Both the position numbers and the translations under genes were made by a program. From the NCBI RefSeq assembly GCF_014205685.1, contig NZ_JACIIU010000015.1, forward strand, positions 1 to 62,823: a DNA stretch of 62,823 bases, read 5' to 3'. The DNA comes from Paenochrobactrum gallinarii. Lineage in GTDB: Bacteria; Pseudomonadota; Alphaproteobacteria; Rhizobiales; Rhizobiaceae. Shown piece by piece: positions 35,007-42,887 of the stretch. A model generated the notes under the pieces. It made no database searches and was not told the DNA's origin. It was given only the letters and a program-made list of their open reading frames with translations. Position 1 is the first letter of the stretch; each line of letters begins with the position of its first letter.

Positions 35007-35897
35007 TTAATTATCGCAAATAATACTGCCACCCATATAAAATTCACGCAATTCTGCTATTTTTCCGTCCTTATCCAATTGCTGCAACGCTTTTTCAACA
35101 GCTCTCTTCAAAGTTACGTCACCTTTCCACAAACTCAGCGCCATAGAGTAGGTTTCACCGACGCCAGAGTTGCTCGTTTGCCCATCTGTTTTCTCGGTTT
35201 CACTTGAGAAAACCCATGAGGCTTTAACATTTGTTTCAGTGCCCTTAGCCTTCAACAATGAACAAGCAGTGAAGTTTTCGGCTACAAGTCCTTGCACATT
35301 TCCATTAGCAATAGCTGTAAAAACTTGTTGCGCAACCTGTATTTCACCTGCCTTCATCGAAATCGACTGAGCATTCAGCCCTTGATTGCGCAACCAACCC
35401 GACAATTCAAGTCGATTCAGCCCAGTATTCCCAGGAATAACAAAAATTTGATCGCCTTTTTGTGGGATATGTCCATCCGGTGACAAAAGCATCCAGCCCA
35501 GCTGGATGTCGGTTGGAATCGTCTGCATAAAATTACGCATCCGCACCGTATCAGCCACTCCGCCCGCCAGCATGTCGCATTGGCCGCGTGATAACATCCA
35601 GTTGCGCGGGTTGAAGTCGCGACCTATCGATTCCATTTTGTTGACCGCTAGCCGCACACCGATCTTATCAGCAACGGCTTGCACCAGCTCAATATCATAG
35701 CCCGGATGTTGCGGGTCAGCCGTGACAAAAGGCGGATAACCAGCCGGTACGCATAATTTCAAAGCGCCGCGATCTTTAATCTGCGACAGCGATGTGTCTG
35801 CCGGCAAAAAGCTCACCGCCATAAGTAACACAAAAATCGTGCCCAAATTGATAACTGTACTGCGCCAATGCTTCCAGCGATTTGGTTTCTTTGCCAT
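35007..35897 (-). CDS. Family-3 periplasmic binding protein, last gene of the interleaved ABC operon
   Basis: 296 aa. N-terminal membrane anchor or uncleaved signal (about 13-32), then SBP-3 domain: LKLCVPAGYPPFVTADPQHPGYDIELVQAVADKIG, GQCDMLAGGVADTVRMR and C-terminal LDKDGKIAELREFYMGG. Contains several Cys (LCVP, GQCD, TACS, IICD). It starts 1 bp after the ABC-2 permease stop, so it is co-transcribed. Similar proteins sit beside PQQ dehydrogenases; ligand unknown. Confidence 0.82.
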   Translation of the reverse strand: MAKKPNRWKHWRSTVINLGTIFVLLMAVSFLPADTSLSQIKDRGALKLCVPAGYPPFVTADPQHPGYDIELVQAVADKIGVRLAVNKMESIGRDFNPRNWMLSRGQCDMLAGGVADTVRMRNFMQTIPTDIQLGWMLLSPDGHIPQKGDQIFVIPGNTGLNRLELSGWLRNQGLNAQSISMKAGEIQVAQQVFTAIANGNVQGLVAENFTACSLLKAKGTETNVKASWVFSSETEKTDGQTSNSGVGETYSMALSLWKGDVTLKRAVEKALQQLDKDGKIAELREFYMGGSIICDN

Positions 35898-35898
35898 T

Positions 35899-36711
35899 TT
35901 ACGCCCGCCGGAAATCTAATAATGCAAGGGTAAAGAAGACAATCGCCATACCACCAATAATTACCGGCCCGAGCCAAGGGGTGAACTGGTTGAAATCAAT
36001 CAGCACACCACGCAGCGCATCCACCACATAAGTGATCGGATTAGCGCGCACCACCATCACCAGCCATTCCGGATACAGGCTCACGGCCTGCGTGCGACTT
36101 AAAGACGGATCAAGCGGGAAGATTGAAGATGATGTGAAGTAAAGTGGCAGGATGATCGTGTTGGAAAAGACACCAAAGCCCTCAAAGCTACGCACACGAG
36201 CCGCTAAAAGCACACCAAAACAGGTGAGAGCGAAAGAAGTAAAGAACATCAGCAAAATGGCGATGAAAACCTGATCATAAGAAAGGTTCACATCAGCAAA
36301 ACGGGCTAATATCAGCACCAGAATACCGTGTCCGGTTGCAACTGTGCTGCCACCCAGCACTTTGCCGAGCAGGATCAGCCAACGTGGCATCGGCGAAACC
36401 AGCACTTCACGTAAAAAACCAAACTCACGATCCCAAATGACTGAAACCGCGAACTGGATCGAGGTATACATAATATTGAGAACAATGACCGCCGGAAACA
36501 GAAACTGCAAATAGGTGTAAGGCACAACATAGCGCACCTCGCCATAAATTTCGCCGCGGAAATAAGGGTTTAGCCCGATACCCAGCACTAAAAGCCATAT
36601 GATCGGGCGTGAAACACCACCCACCATCTGGCCGCGATCGCGTGTTGCGCGCATCACTTCGCGCAGCCAAATGCCGTAAACGCCGCGCATCAAAGGCAGT
36701 ATCTGTTTCAT
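35899..36711 (-). CDS. ABC-2-type transporter permease
   Basis: 270 aa with six hydrophobic helices. ABC2_membrane features: GVSRPIIWLLVLGIGLNPYF, ILNIMYTSIQFAVSVIWDREFGFLREVLVSPMPRW and SSSIFPLDPSLSRTQAVSLYPEWL. This is the DrrB/NodJ class, used mostly for export. Its matching ATPase is the DrrA-type protein encoded at 39517-40530, five genes upstream in the same operon; the genes between belong to an SsuABC-type importer. Confidence 0.87.
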   Translation of the reverse strand: MKQILPLMRGVYGIWLREVMRATRDRGQMVGGVSRPIIWLLVLGIGLNPYFRGEIYGEVRYVVPYTYLQFLFPAVIVLNIMYTSIQFAVSVIWDREFGFLREVLVSPMPRWLILLGKVLGGSTVATGHGILVLILARFADVNLSYDQVFIAILLMFFTSFALTCFGVLLAARVRSFEGFGVFSNTIILPLYFTSSSIFPLDPSLSRTQAVSLYPEWLVMVVRANPITYVVDALRGVLIDFNQFTPWLGPVIIGGMAIVFFTLALLDFRRA

Positions 36712-36780
36712 CTTAAATCCGTTCCATGCCTGACAAAGCGCTGGTTATTCTCAACAGCGCTGCCTGATATTTTAAAATTT

Positions 36781-37650
36781 CTACCATGATGCAATGCTTT
36801 CATTGCCACGGCCATAAAAGTCTGATTGCGGATCAGACAATACCATCTCACGTAAACTTGCCCATAAATGCTGTCGCAATCGGGTAAATTCCGGCACATC
36901 GCGCGGATCGTTCGTAAAACGCGGACGCTCAAATGGCACGTTAATAATTTCATGGATACGGCCCGGACGCGGTGCCATCAGCACAATTCTGTCACCCATA
37001 ATCAACGCTTCATCAACGCTATGCGTAACAAAAAATAATGTCGCTTTTGCCGGATGCGCTCCATCACTGCCTGTTGCCGGCTGCTTTTCCGTCAGTTGCA
37101 ATGTTTCAGCCTGCATCAGCTCGCGCGATTGCGCATCAAGGCTTGCAAACGGCTCATCCATCAGCAACAAATCGGGCTCAACCACCAGCGCGCGCGCCAA
37201 GGCTACACGCTGGCACATGCCCCCCGATAATTGCGCCGGATAATAATCCGCAAACCTTGTCAGCCCCACCTGATGCAATGCCTTGTTAACAGGCGCCGCG
37301 CGCTCAGCGGCAGATAGATGCGGCAATGCAAAAGCAATATTCTCGCGCACGGTCTTCCATGGCAACAAGCGAAAAGACTGGAACATCATCGCACTGCCAA
37401 CACCGGCTTGGGGTGCCGTACCATTAACCAATATTGAGCCTTGGTCAGGTTTAATCAATCCTGCGATAAGCCGTAAAAGTGTAGTTTTTCCGCAGCCGGA
37501 AGGCCCCAAAAAAACAATCGTCTCACCCCGCCGCACGCTCAGATTAATATCTTGCAATACCGGCATAACACCGCCTTCATGCGTTTTCTTTTTGTCAGAA
37601 AACGCATGCGACAATGCCTCTATGACGATATGGGGCGGGGTTAACAGCAT
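36781..37650 (-). CDS. ABC ATPase of the nitrate/sulfonate/taurine type (SsuB-like)
   Basis: 289 aa. Walker A GPSGCGKTT (about 53-61), signature LSGGMCQRVALARALV, Walker B LLLMDEPFASLD, switch His VTHSVDEAL. C-terminal NVPFERPR is typical of SsuB/TauB. An insert after Walker B (EKQPATGSDGAHPAK) is slightly longer than usual. Works with the SsuC-like permease at 38780 and the binding protein at 37676. Confidence 0.88.
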   Translation of the reverse strand: MLLTPPHIVIEALSHAFSDKKKTHEGGVMPVLQDINLSVRRGETIVFLGPSGCGKTTLLRLIAGLIKPDQGSILVNGTAPQAGVGSAMMFQSFRLLPWKTVRENIAFALPHLSAAERAAPVNKALHQVGLTRFADYYPAQLSGGMCQRVALARALVVEPDLLLMDEPFASLDAQSRELMQAETLQLTEKQPATGSDGAHPAKATLFFVTHSVDEALIMGDRIVLMAPRPGRIHEIINVPFERPRFTNDPRDVPEFTRLRQHLWASLREMVLSDPQSDFYGRGNESIASW

Positions 37651-37675
37651 AGCTTAGCCAGATATCCGTTATGCC

Positions 37676-38701
37676 TTATCGGGAAACCGTATCAAGACCT
37701 TCATAAGTACCAATTCTTTTCAGCACTGCGTCAACGGGAGCAAAATCAACCCATTCTTTCAGCTCAACCTGACGCAGGCCTTCAAACTCCTTGGTCTGAT
37801 AAAGCCAGTTCTGGGTAAACTCCAATTCAGACTTCTGAATACCACCATTTACCGTCCAGCTTTTAGCAAAAGCTTTTGAAAGCTCGTCCAGGCTCTCCGG
37901 CTTCACATCAGGACGGGCTTCCTTCATGACAGTCGCCCAGCTTTCAGGCTTTTCAGCAAAATCACGTGCAGCAAGTGTTAAAGCTTCGATGACTCTTTCA
38001 ACGTCACTTTTCCGCTTTTCCAAAGTCTCAACTGTCACAGCATTGACCTTGCTGGTAACAGGTGCTGCCGCAAAATAATCATCAACACTAACCAAAACCG
38101 GCAGGGTTTCATGCCCCGGCAATGCCAACAGCGCACCGATCGACATGGTGGTGGCATCAATCTGACCAGCTTTCAGTGCCTGCGCACGGATATTTGGCTG
38201 ACCAAGCGCTACCCAGCTTAATTTTTCAGTATCAACGCCTTTTCCGCTCAAAACTTTGGTGCTGAGCGAATGATCAAGACTGCCGATGCGGCCGATACCA
38301 AAGCTTTTACCATTGATATCCTCAATGGATTTTACACCTTCTTTGGCCGCGATCAGATAAGGCAGTGCCTTGTTCGGTGATGTCACCGCACGCAAATTAG
38401 TCGTGCCGCGCGCTACCAGTTGCACCAATGCTTCGGTGGCAATATTGGCCATTTCCCCTTCATTGGACTGCAATGCGGCCAATGCCATCGGGGTTTGCTG
38501 TACGCGGATCAATTCCACATCCACACCGGCACGCTCAAAATAGCCACCTTTAAGCGCCAGATCGACAACCGAATTAGGCACCAGCGGAGTTTCCATATCG
38601 GTGATAATCATACGAAACGGTTCAGCCAATGCCTGCATATGCGAGCCAGCCACAGCAATTGCGGCCAAAGCCGTCATACCAACAAATTTACCAAAGCGCA
38701 T
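37676..38701 (-). CDS. NMT1/SsuA-type substrate-binding protein
   Basis: 341 aa from the ATG at 38701, which has TGGAG 8 nt upstream; the frame extends to 38770 but the added residues are not signal-like. Signal peptide about 1-26 (ends ALA). NMT1/THI5-like fold: FRMIITDMETPLVPNSVVDLALKGGYFERAGVDVELI (in parts), GKSFGIGRIGSLDHSLSTKVL and WLYQTKEFEGLRQVELKEWVDFAPVDAVLKRIG (in parts). Binders of this class take up small organic acids, sulfonates or pyrimidine precursors. Ligand unknown; co-expression with the PQQ module suggests a compound linked to alcohol oxidation. Confidence 0.85.
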   Translation of the reverse strand: MRFGKFVGMTALAAIAVAGSHMQALAEPFRMIITDMETPLVPNSVVDLALKGGYFERAGVDVELIRVQQTPMALAALQSNEGEMANIATEALVQLVARGTTNLRAVTSPNKALPYLIAAKEGVKSIEDINGKSFGIGRIGSLDHSLSTKVLSGKGVDTEKLSWVALGQPNIRAQALKAGQIDATTMSIGALLALPGHETLPVLVSVDDYFAAAPVTSKVNAVTVETLEKRKSDVERVIEALTLAARDFAEKPESWATVMKEARPDVKPESLDELSKAFAKSWTVNGGIQKSELEFTQNWLYQTKEFEGLRQVELKEWVDFAPVDAVLKRIGTYEGLDTVSR

Positions 38702-38779
38702 GAAAATGCTCCATCTACCTGATTGAACTGTCTGCCCGTTTTCAAATGAAAACAAAGGCTCCATTGTCAAAATTATTGA

Positions 38780-39520
38780 TCATCGCGACACCTGCCAGCG
38801 TGTCATACGCTGCTCCAGCAGGCGCAAACCTTCATTGACCACCACGCCCAAAAGCGCGAGGATAATCACCACCACAAAATATTCAGCCATGCGGAAGCTG
38901 CTGCCATAAATATTCAGCAAACCACCGAGGCCGGAAACAGCCGTATAAAGCTCGGCAACAATTGTATTGATCAGCCCCAGCGTGGCACTCAGACGAAGCC
39001 CCGCCAGAATAAACGGCATCGCACCCGGGATAATAATATGGCGCACAATCCGCGCCTGCCCTGCACCGGTGGAGCGCGCCATTTCAATCAGATTTTCATC
39101 CGCCTGCTGCACGCCTTTATAGGTGTTGATGATAACCGGCATCACCGCGCCCAAAAAAACGATGAACACTTTTGCCGAGACACCCAAGCCCAGCAGCACA
39201 ATAATCATCGGCACGAAAGCTACACGCGGTGTTGCCGCCAGTGCATAAACATAGACATCAACCGCACGCCCGAAGGTGCGGATGCTGCCCATTAAGCCAC
39301 CAATAAAAATGCCCGCCAAAGCTGCTATTAAAGTACCGCTGAAATAAACCCGCATGCTTTCCAGCAATGCAGTCCATAAGCGTTTTTCCGCCAGCATTTG
39401 TTGGCCAGCCAGCAATGTTTCATAAGGCGAGGCAAACAAGCCCTGCGGCACTTTGAGGGAAATCACCCACCAAACTGCTAGAAACAAAACAAAGAAGCCA
39501 AGGCGTAAGCTTAAAATCAT
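38780..39520 (-). CDS. ABC permease, SsuC/TauC-like
   Basis: 246 aa with six helices. BPD signature loop ENLIEMARSTGAGQARIVRHIIIPGAMPFILAGLRLS. Its start overlaps the stop of the upstream ATPase gene (ATGA). Pairs with SsuB-like and NMT1-type proteins downstream to form a complete importer embedded within the ABC-2 transporter genes. Confidence 0.89.
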   Translation of the reverse strand: MILSLRLGFFVLFLAVWWVISLKVPQGLFASPYETLLAGQQMLAEKRLWTALLESMRVYFSGTLIAALAGIFIGGLMGSIRTFGRAVDVYVYALAATPRVAFVPMIIVLLGLGVSAKVFIVFLGAVMPVIINTYKGVQQADENLIEMARSTGAGQARIVRHIIIPGAMPFILAGLRLSATLGLINTIVAELYTAVSGLGGLLNIYGSSFRMAEYFVVVIILALLGVVVNEGLRLLEQRMTRWQVSR

Positions 39521-40530
39521 CGGCGCCCTGCTCGTCTGCCAGCCTGCTGCTCGGAGATGCGCACACCTGAAGCCTTGTCACGCAATTCGCGCCCCGTTAA
39601 TGACAGGAAAACACTTTCCAATGACGGGGCATCAAGGCGTGCTTCTTCAATCTGATCGCTGCATTCCTCAAGAAATGTGTTCAGTTCTGCCGTATCAGGA
39701 ATTTCAATAGCATAACGATTATGCGTCAGCGCCTGAACATTGGTAAAGCGCGATTTGATCTCAGCCACGACATCACTATTGAGCGGTGTTACATGCAGCC
39801 AGCTTTTACCATATTGATTTTTCAAGCTTTCCGGTGTGCCTTCAGCCAAAATGCGTCCATGATCAATAATGCAGATCTGATCGGCACTTTCCACTTCTTC
39901 AATATAATGCGTGGTGGTCAGAACAGTCAGACCTTCATTGATCTGCATATCCTGCAAATAACGCCAGATGCGCTGGCGTGTTTGTGCATCCAAACCAACG
40001 GTCGGCTCATCCAACAGCAAAATGGCAGGCTTGTGCATCAGGGCGCGGGCAATTTCCAAGCGGCGGCGCATACCACCGGAAAATTCGCGCACAATCTTCT
40101 CACGAAACTCGCTCAGTTCCACCAGTTCCAGCACCGCATCCATGGCTTCGCGGCGCTCTTTCTTGCTCATACCATAGACAAGCCCGTGAAACTCAAGGTT
40201 TTCATCAGCGCTCAAACGGTCATCAAGGCTGGAAGTTTGAAACACCACCCCGATAGAGCGGCGGGCTTTAACTGATTGCCTGACCACATCCGCGCCATCC
40301 ATCAGCGCTGAACCCTGATCAAACTTCATCAAGGTGCAAAGAATGTTCAAAAGCGTGGTTTTACCAGCGCCATTTGGCCCCAAAAGCGCAAAGCTTGAGC
40401 CTTTTTTGACCTGCAAATTAATATTATCGAGAACTTTCTTTTCACCATAACTATGCGAGAGATTACGGATCTCAATCGCCAGTTCTGCTGCCTGTTGTGA
40501 TGCATTCATATCACTTGTCATTGAAGCCAC
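39517..40530 (-). CDS. ABC-2-type transporter ATPase (DrrA/NodI-like)
   Basis: About 337 aa from a GTG at 40530 with AAGGAGA 7 nt upstream; longer and shorter starts (40617, 40521, 40509) are possible. Walker A GPNGAGKTT, signature FSGGMRRRLEIARAL, Walker B ILLLDEPTVGLD, switch His TTHYIEEVES. The C-terminal about 90 residues are the DrrA-type domain ending in LESVFLSLTGRELRD. First gene of the six-gene operon; its permease partner is the fifth gene (35899). Confidence 0.88.
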   Translation of the reverse strand: MASMTSDMNASQQAAELAIEIRNLSHSYGEKKVLDNINLQVKKGSSFALLGPNGAGKTTLLNILCTLMKFDQGSALMDGADVVRQSVKARRSIGVVFQTSSLDDRLSADENLEFHGLVYGMSKKERREAMDAVLELVELSEFREKIVREFSGGMRRRLEIARALMHKPAILLLDEPTVGLDAQTRQRIWRYLQDMQINEGLTVLTTTHYIEEVESADQICIIDHGRILAEGTPESLKNQYGKSWLHVTPLNSDVVAEIKSRFTNVQALTHNRYAIEIPDTAELNTFLEECSDQIEEARLDAPSLESVFLSLTGRELRDKASGVRISEQQAGRRAGRR

Positions 40531-40649
40531 AACAGCTCTCCTTATTCTCACATACGGTGACCTGACTGATAAACCAGCCAGTCGGCGCTTGCTACGCTTT
40601 ATGTCCACGCTTATCAAGAGGATGATAAAAACGTGACCACTATCAACAC

Positions 40650-41411
40650 TTAAAAACGCATAAAAACCCGTGGCGTATAGCCTGTCATCTTCTTGAAAAA
40701 TGCAATAAAAGCACTGTCACTGGCAAATTCGAGTTCAAACGCTACTGTTGTGATCGATTGTCCTGCTGCCAGCCTCTCAATTGCTTTCAGTAAACGCCAT
40801 TGCTGACGCCACTGCTGATAAGTCATACCTGTTTCTTTACGAAAAATCCGCAAAATTGTTTTCTCGCTTGCACCTGCTTTTTGTGCCAGTTCATGTAAAG
40901 GCGGCGGCAGCTCATCCGTATCCAGCCCGCTCAAGCGCCAATCAGATGGCAAAGGCAAAAGCAATGGTTCACGTTGCGCAACCGCAGCCTCATCAAGACA
41001 AACCGCCAGAATATTGGCTTTAGCCCCCTTGCTCCAATCTGTGTCAAAATCTGCAACCGCAATTCGCTCTAAAGCAGCGCGTAAAAGAGGCGTCACCGTC
41101 ATCACCTCCACTTGCATCGGCAGGTTGGAATGTAGTGACACATCAATATAAACCGAGCGATAATCAACCGCTTCCGTCATAATTGCACGATGAGGCGTAC
41201 AAGGAGGTATCCACGCCAGTCGTGTCGGCGGCAAAAGGCATAAGCGATCGTTCAACCGAATAGTGATGCAGCCGCCTTGCGTGAATAAAAACTGCCCCAT
41301 TTTATGCTGGTGCCAGCCGGAATCGTGCATGCCCATATCGGCAGCAATACCGATAAGCTCATTATCGATACTATCAGCATCAAACAGATCCTGCTGTTTC
41401 AGCCATGCCAT
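40650..41411 (-). CDS. AraC-family regulator, cupin plus double HTH
   Basis: 253 aa. N-terminal cupin (DSGWHQHKMGQFLFTQGGCITI, WIPPCTPHRAI) and C-terminal AraC HTH pair (KAGASEKTILRIFRKETGMTYQQWRQQWRLLKAIERLAAG, FASDSAFIAFFKKMTGYTPRVFMRF, read in parts). The short cupin form resembles NimR-type regulators of divergently encoded MFS exporters. It is divergent from the MFS gene at 41507 and probably controls it. Confidence 0.88.
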   Translation of the reverse strand: MAWLKQQDLFDADSIDNELIGIAADMGMHDSGWHQHKMGQFLFTQGGCITIRLNDRLCLLPPTRLAWIPPCTPHRAIMTEAVDYRSVYIDVSLHSNLPMQVEVMTVTPLLRAALERIAVADFDTDWSKGAKANILAVCLDEAAVAQREPLLLPLPSDWRLSGLDTDELPPPLHELAQKAGASEKTILRIFRKETGMTYQQWRQQWRLLKAIERLAAGQSITTVAFELEFASDSAFIAFFKKMTGYTPRVFMRF

Positions 41412-41506
41412 AATTGTCTCATTTTTGATATTAATAATCTTTATAGATATAACACGACTTGTTCATTTCAGCCATAGCCATGCCAACACTTAAAAAACAA
41501 ACAGGC

Positions 41507-42658
41507 ATGATTGATATGAAACGTAATCTTACTATTCCGCTTGCGACAGGTTTGATGATGTTCCCGCAAATTGCAGAAACCATCTATAGCCCCGCCTTGC
41601 CGCAAATTGCACAAAGCTTTGCTGTCTCGCCAGAACATGCAGGCCAGACGCTTTCTTTTTACTTTTTAGCCTTTGCCATCGGCGTGGTGGTATGGGGACG
41701 CTTATGCGACAAGCTTGGCCGCAGACCAACCATGCTGATCGGGCTTTTTCTCTATATGGTAGCTTCTCTTATCGCATTGATAAGCCCAAATTTTGAAATG
41801 CTGATGCTTGCACGCATGCTGGCAGCCTTTGGTGCGGCGGTTGGCTCGGTGGGCACACAAACCATGATGCGCGATATGTTTGACGGCAAAAAGCTGGCAC
41901 AGGTCTTTTCCATCATGGGCATAGCGCTAGCGGTCAGCCCAGCTATCGGCATGATGGCGGGCTCTCTGCTGACAAGCCATTTTGGCTACCAAGGCATGTT
42001 CGCAGGGCTTGCCGCTTTAGCGGTGCTTTTGCTGTTGTGGTCAGCCATCCAATTGCCCGAAACACAAACAACTCGCAGCACACCGGCACCATTCGTCGAG
42101 ACACTGCTGATCATGCTGCGCGACAGCTCCATCTGGCGCACCGCTTGCCTCGTGGCACTGTTTAATCTGGCTTTGTTTGGCTATTATCAGTTGGCGCCCT
42201 TTGATTTTGAGCGCCTTAATCTGACAGCAGAAATGTTCGGCTATAGCGGTTTATTGTTAGCATTCGGCGTATTGCTTGGCTCACTCCTCAACCAGTGTCT
42301 GCTAAAGCGTAATTGGTCTTGTGAAAAATTAGTCATACTGGCCGCAAGTCTGATGCTTATCGGCGGTGCGTTGACCGCACTTTTGCAAGCAAGCTGGCTG
42401 TTTGTCTTGCCAGTCATCTTAGTTGTATTGGCTTATGGCATTGCTATTCCCAACATTCTGGCCAAAGCGCTCGTCTCTTATGCTGATCGCAGCGGCACAG
42501 CAGGGGCTGTATTGGGGCTCTTTTATTATCTGTTGCTTGGTAGCGGCCTTATCTTCGCTGGCTGGTGGCAGCAATTGGGAGCACTGCTTCTCATCTGTGG
42601 TATCCTTGCGCTGCCACTTGCTCTCGCTTCACAAAAGGTTGCGGTCAGTAAAGAATAA
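41507..42658 (+). CDS. MFS drug-efflux transporter (Bcr/CflA-like)
   Basis: About 383 aa from the ATG at 41507; in-frame starts at 41480 and 41516 are possible. Twelve helices, loop GRLCDKLGRRPTM between helices 2 and 3, and DHA1 motif C-like GIALAVSPAIGMMAGSLL. Probable H+-coupled exporter of a small toxic compound, controlled by the divergent AraC regulator. A terminator follows. Confidence 0.87.
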   Translation: MIDMKRNLTIPLATGLMMFPQIAETIYSPALPQIAQSFAVSPEHAGQTLSFYFLAFAIGVVVWGRLCDKLGRRPTMLIGLFLYMVASLIALISPNFEMLMLARMLAAFGAAVGSVGTQTMMRDMFDGKKLAQVFSIMGIALAVSPAIGMMAGSLLTSHFGYQGMFAGLAALAVLLLLWSAIQLPETQTTRSTPAPFVETLLIMLRDSSIWRTACLVALFNLALFGYYQLAPFDFERLNLTAEMFGYSGLLLAFGVLLGSLLNQCLLKRNWSCEKLVILAASLMLIGGALTALLQASWLFVLPVILVVLAYGIAIPNILAKALVSYADRSGTAGAVLGLFYYLLLGSGLIFAGWWQQLGALLLICGILALPLALASQKVAVSKE

Positions 42659-42687
42659 ATCGCAATATAATTTAAAATAAACAATTA

Positions 42688-42710
42688 CCCCGCCATAAAG
42701 CGGGGCTTTT
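42688..42710 (+). terminator. Intrinsic terminator
   Basis: CCCCGC (42688-42693) pairs with GCGGGG (42700-42705), then CTTTTAT. Ends the MFS gene. Confidence 0.85.
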
Positions 42711-42809
42711 ATCATTAAAAATCAAACATTTTTAAGCATGGTTAAATCATATGCACAGCCCGTAATCTTTTCAGCAATCAGGCTTGCAATAGCGTAACTT
42801 TAATAATAT

Positions 42810-42824
42810 TGACTAATTAACTCA
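42810..42824 (+). promoter_or_regulatory. Candidate IRO box (RirA-type iron-responsive operator)
   Basis: TGA-N9-TCA (TGACTAATTAACTCA), 63 bp before the heme-receptor start. This is the IRO consensus bound by the iron regulator RirA of Rhizobiales. Position and downstream gene content (heme uptake) agree. The motif is short, so chance occurrence is possible. Confidence 0.55.
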
Positions 42825-42887
42825 AGTTTTAGCCAGCAAGCCAAAAAAGCCAGCCAGCGATAATTCCCAACTCATAACGAGGGTATC

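Noticed and set aside
39721..40275. 184-codon plus-strand frame
   Set aside because: It is antisense to the DrrA-like ATPase, which has all NBD motifs; the plus-strand product is not protein-like.
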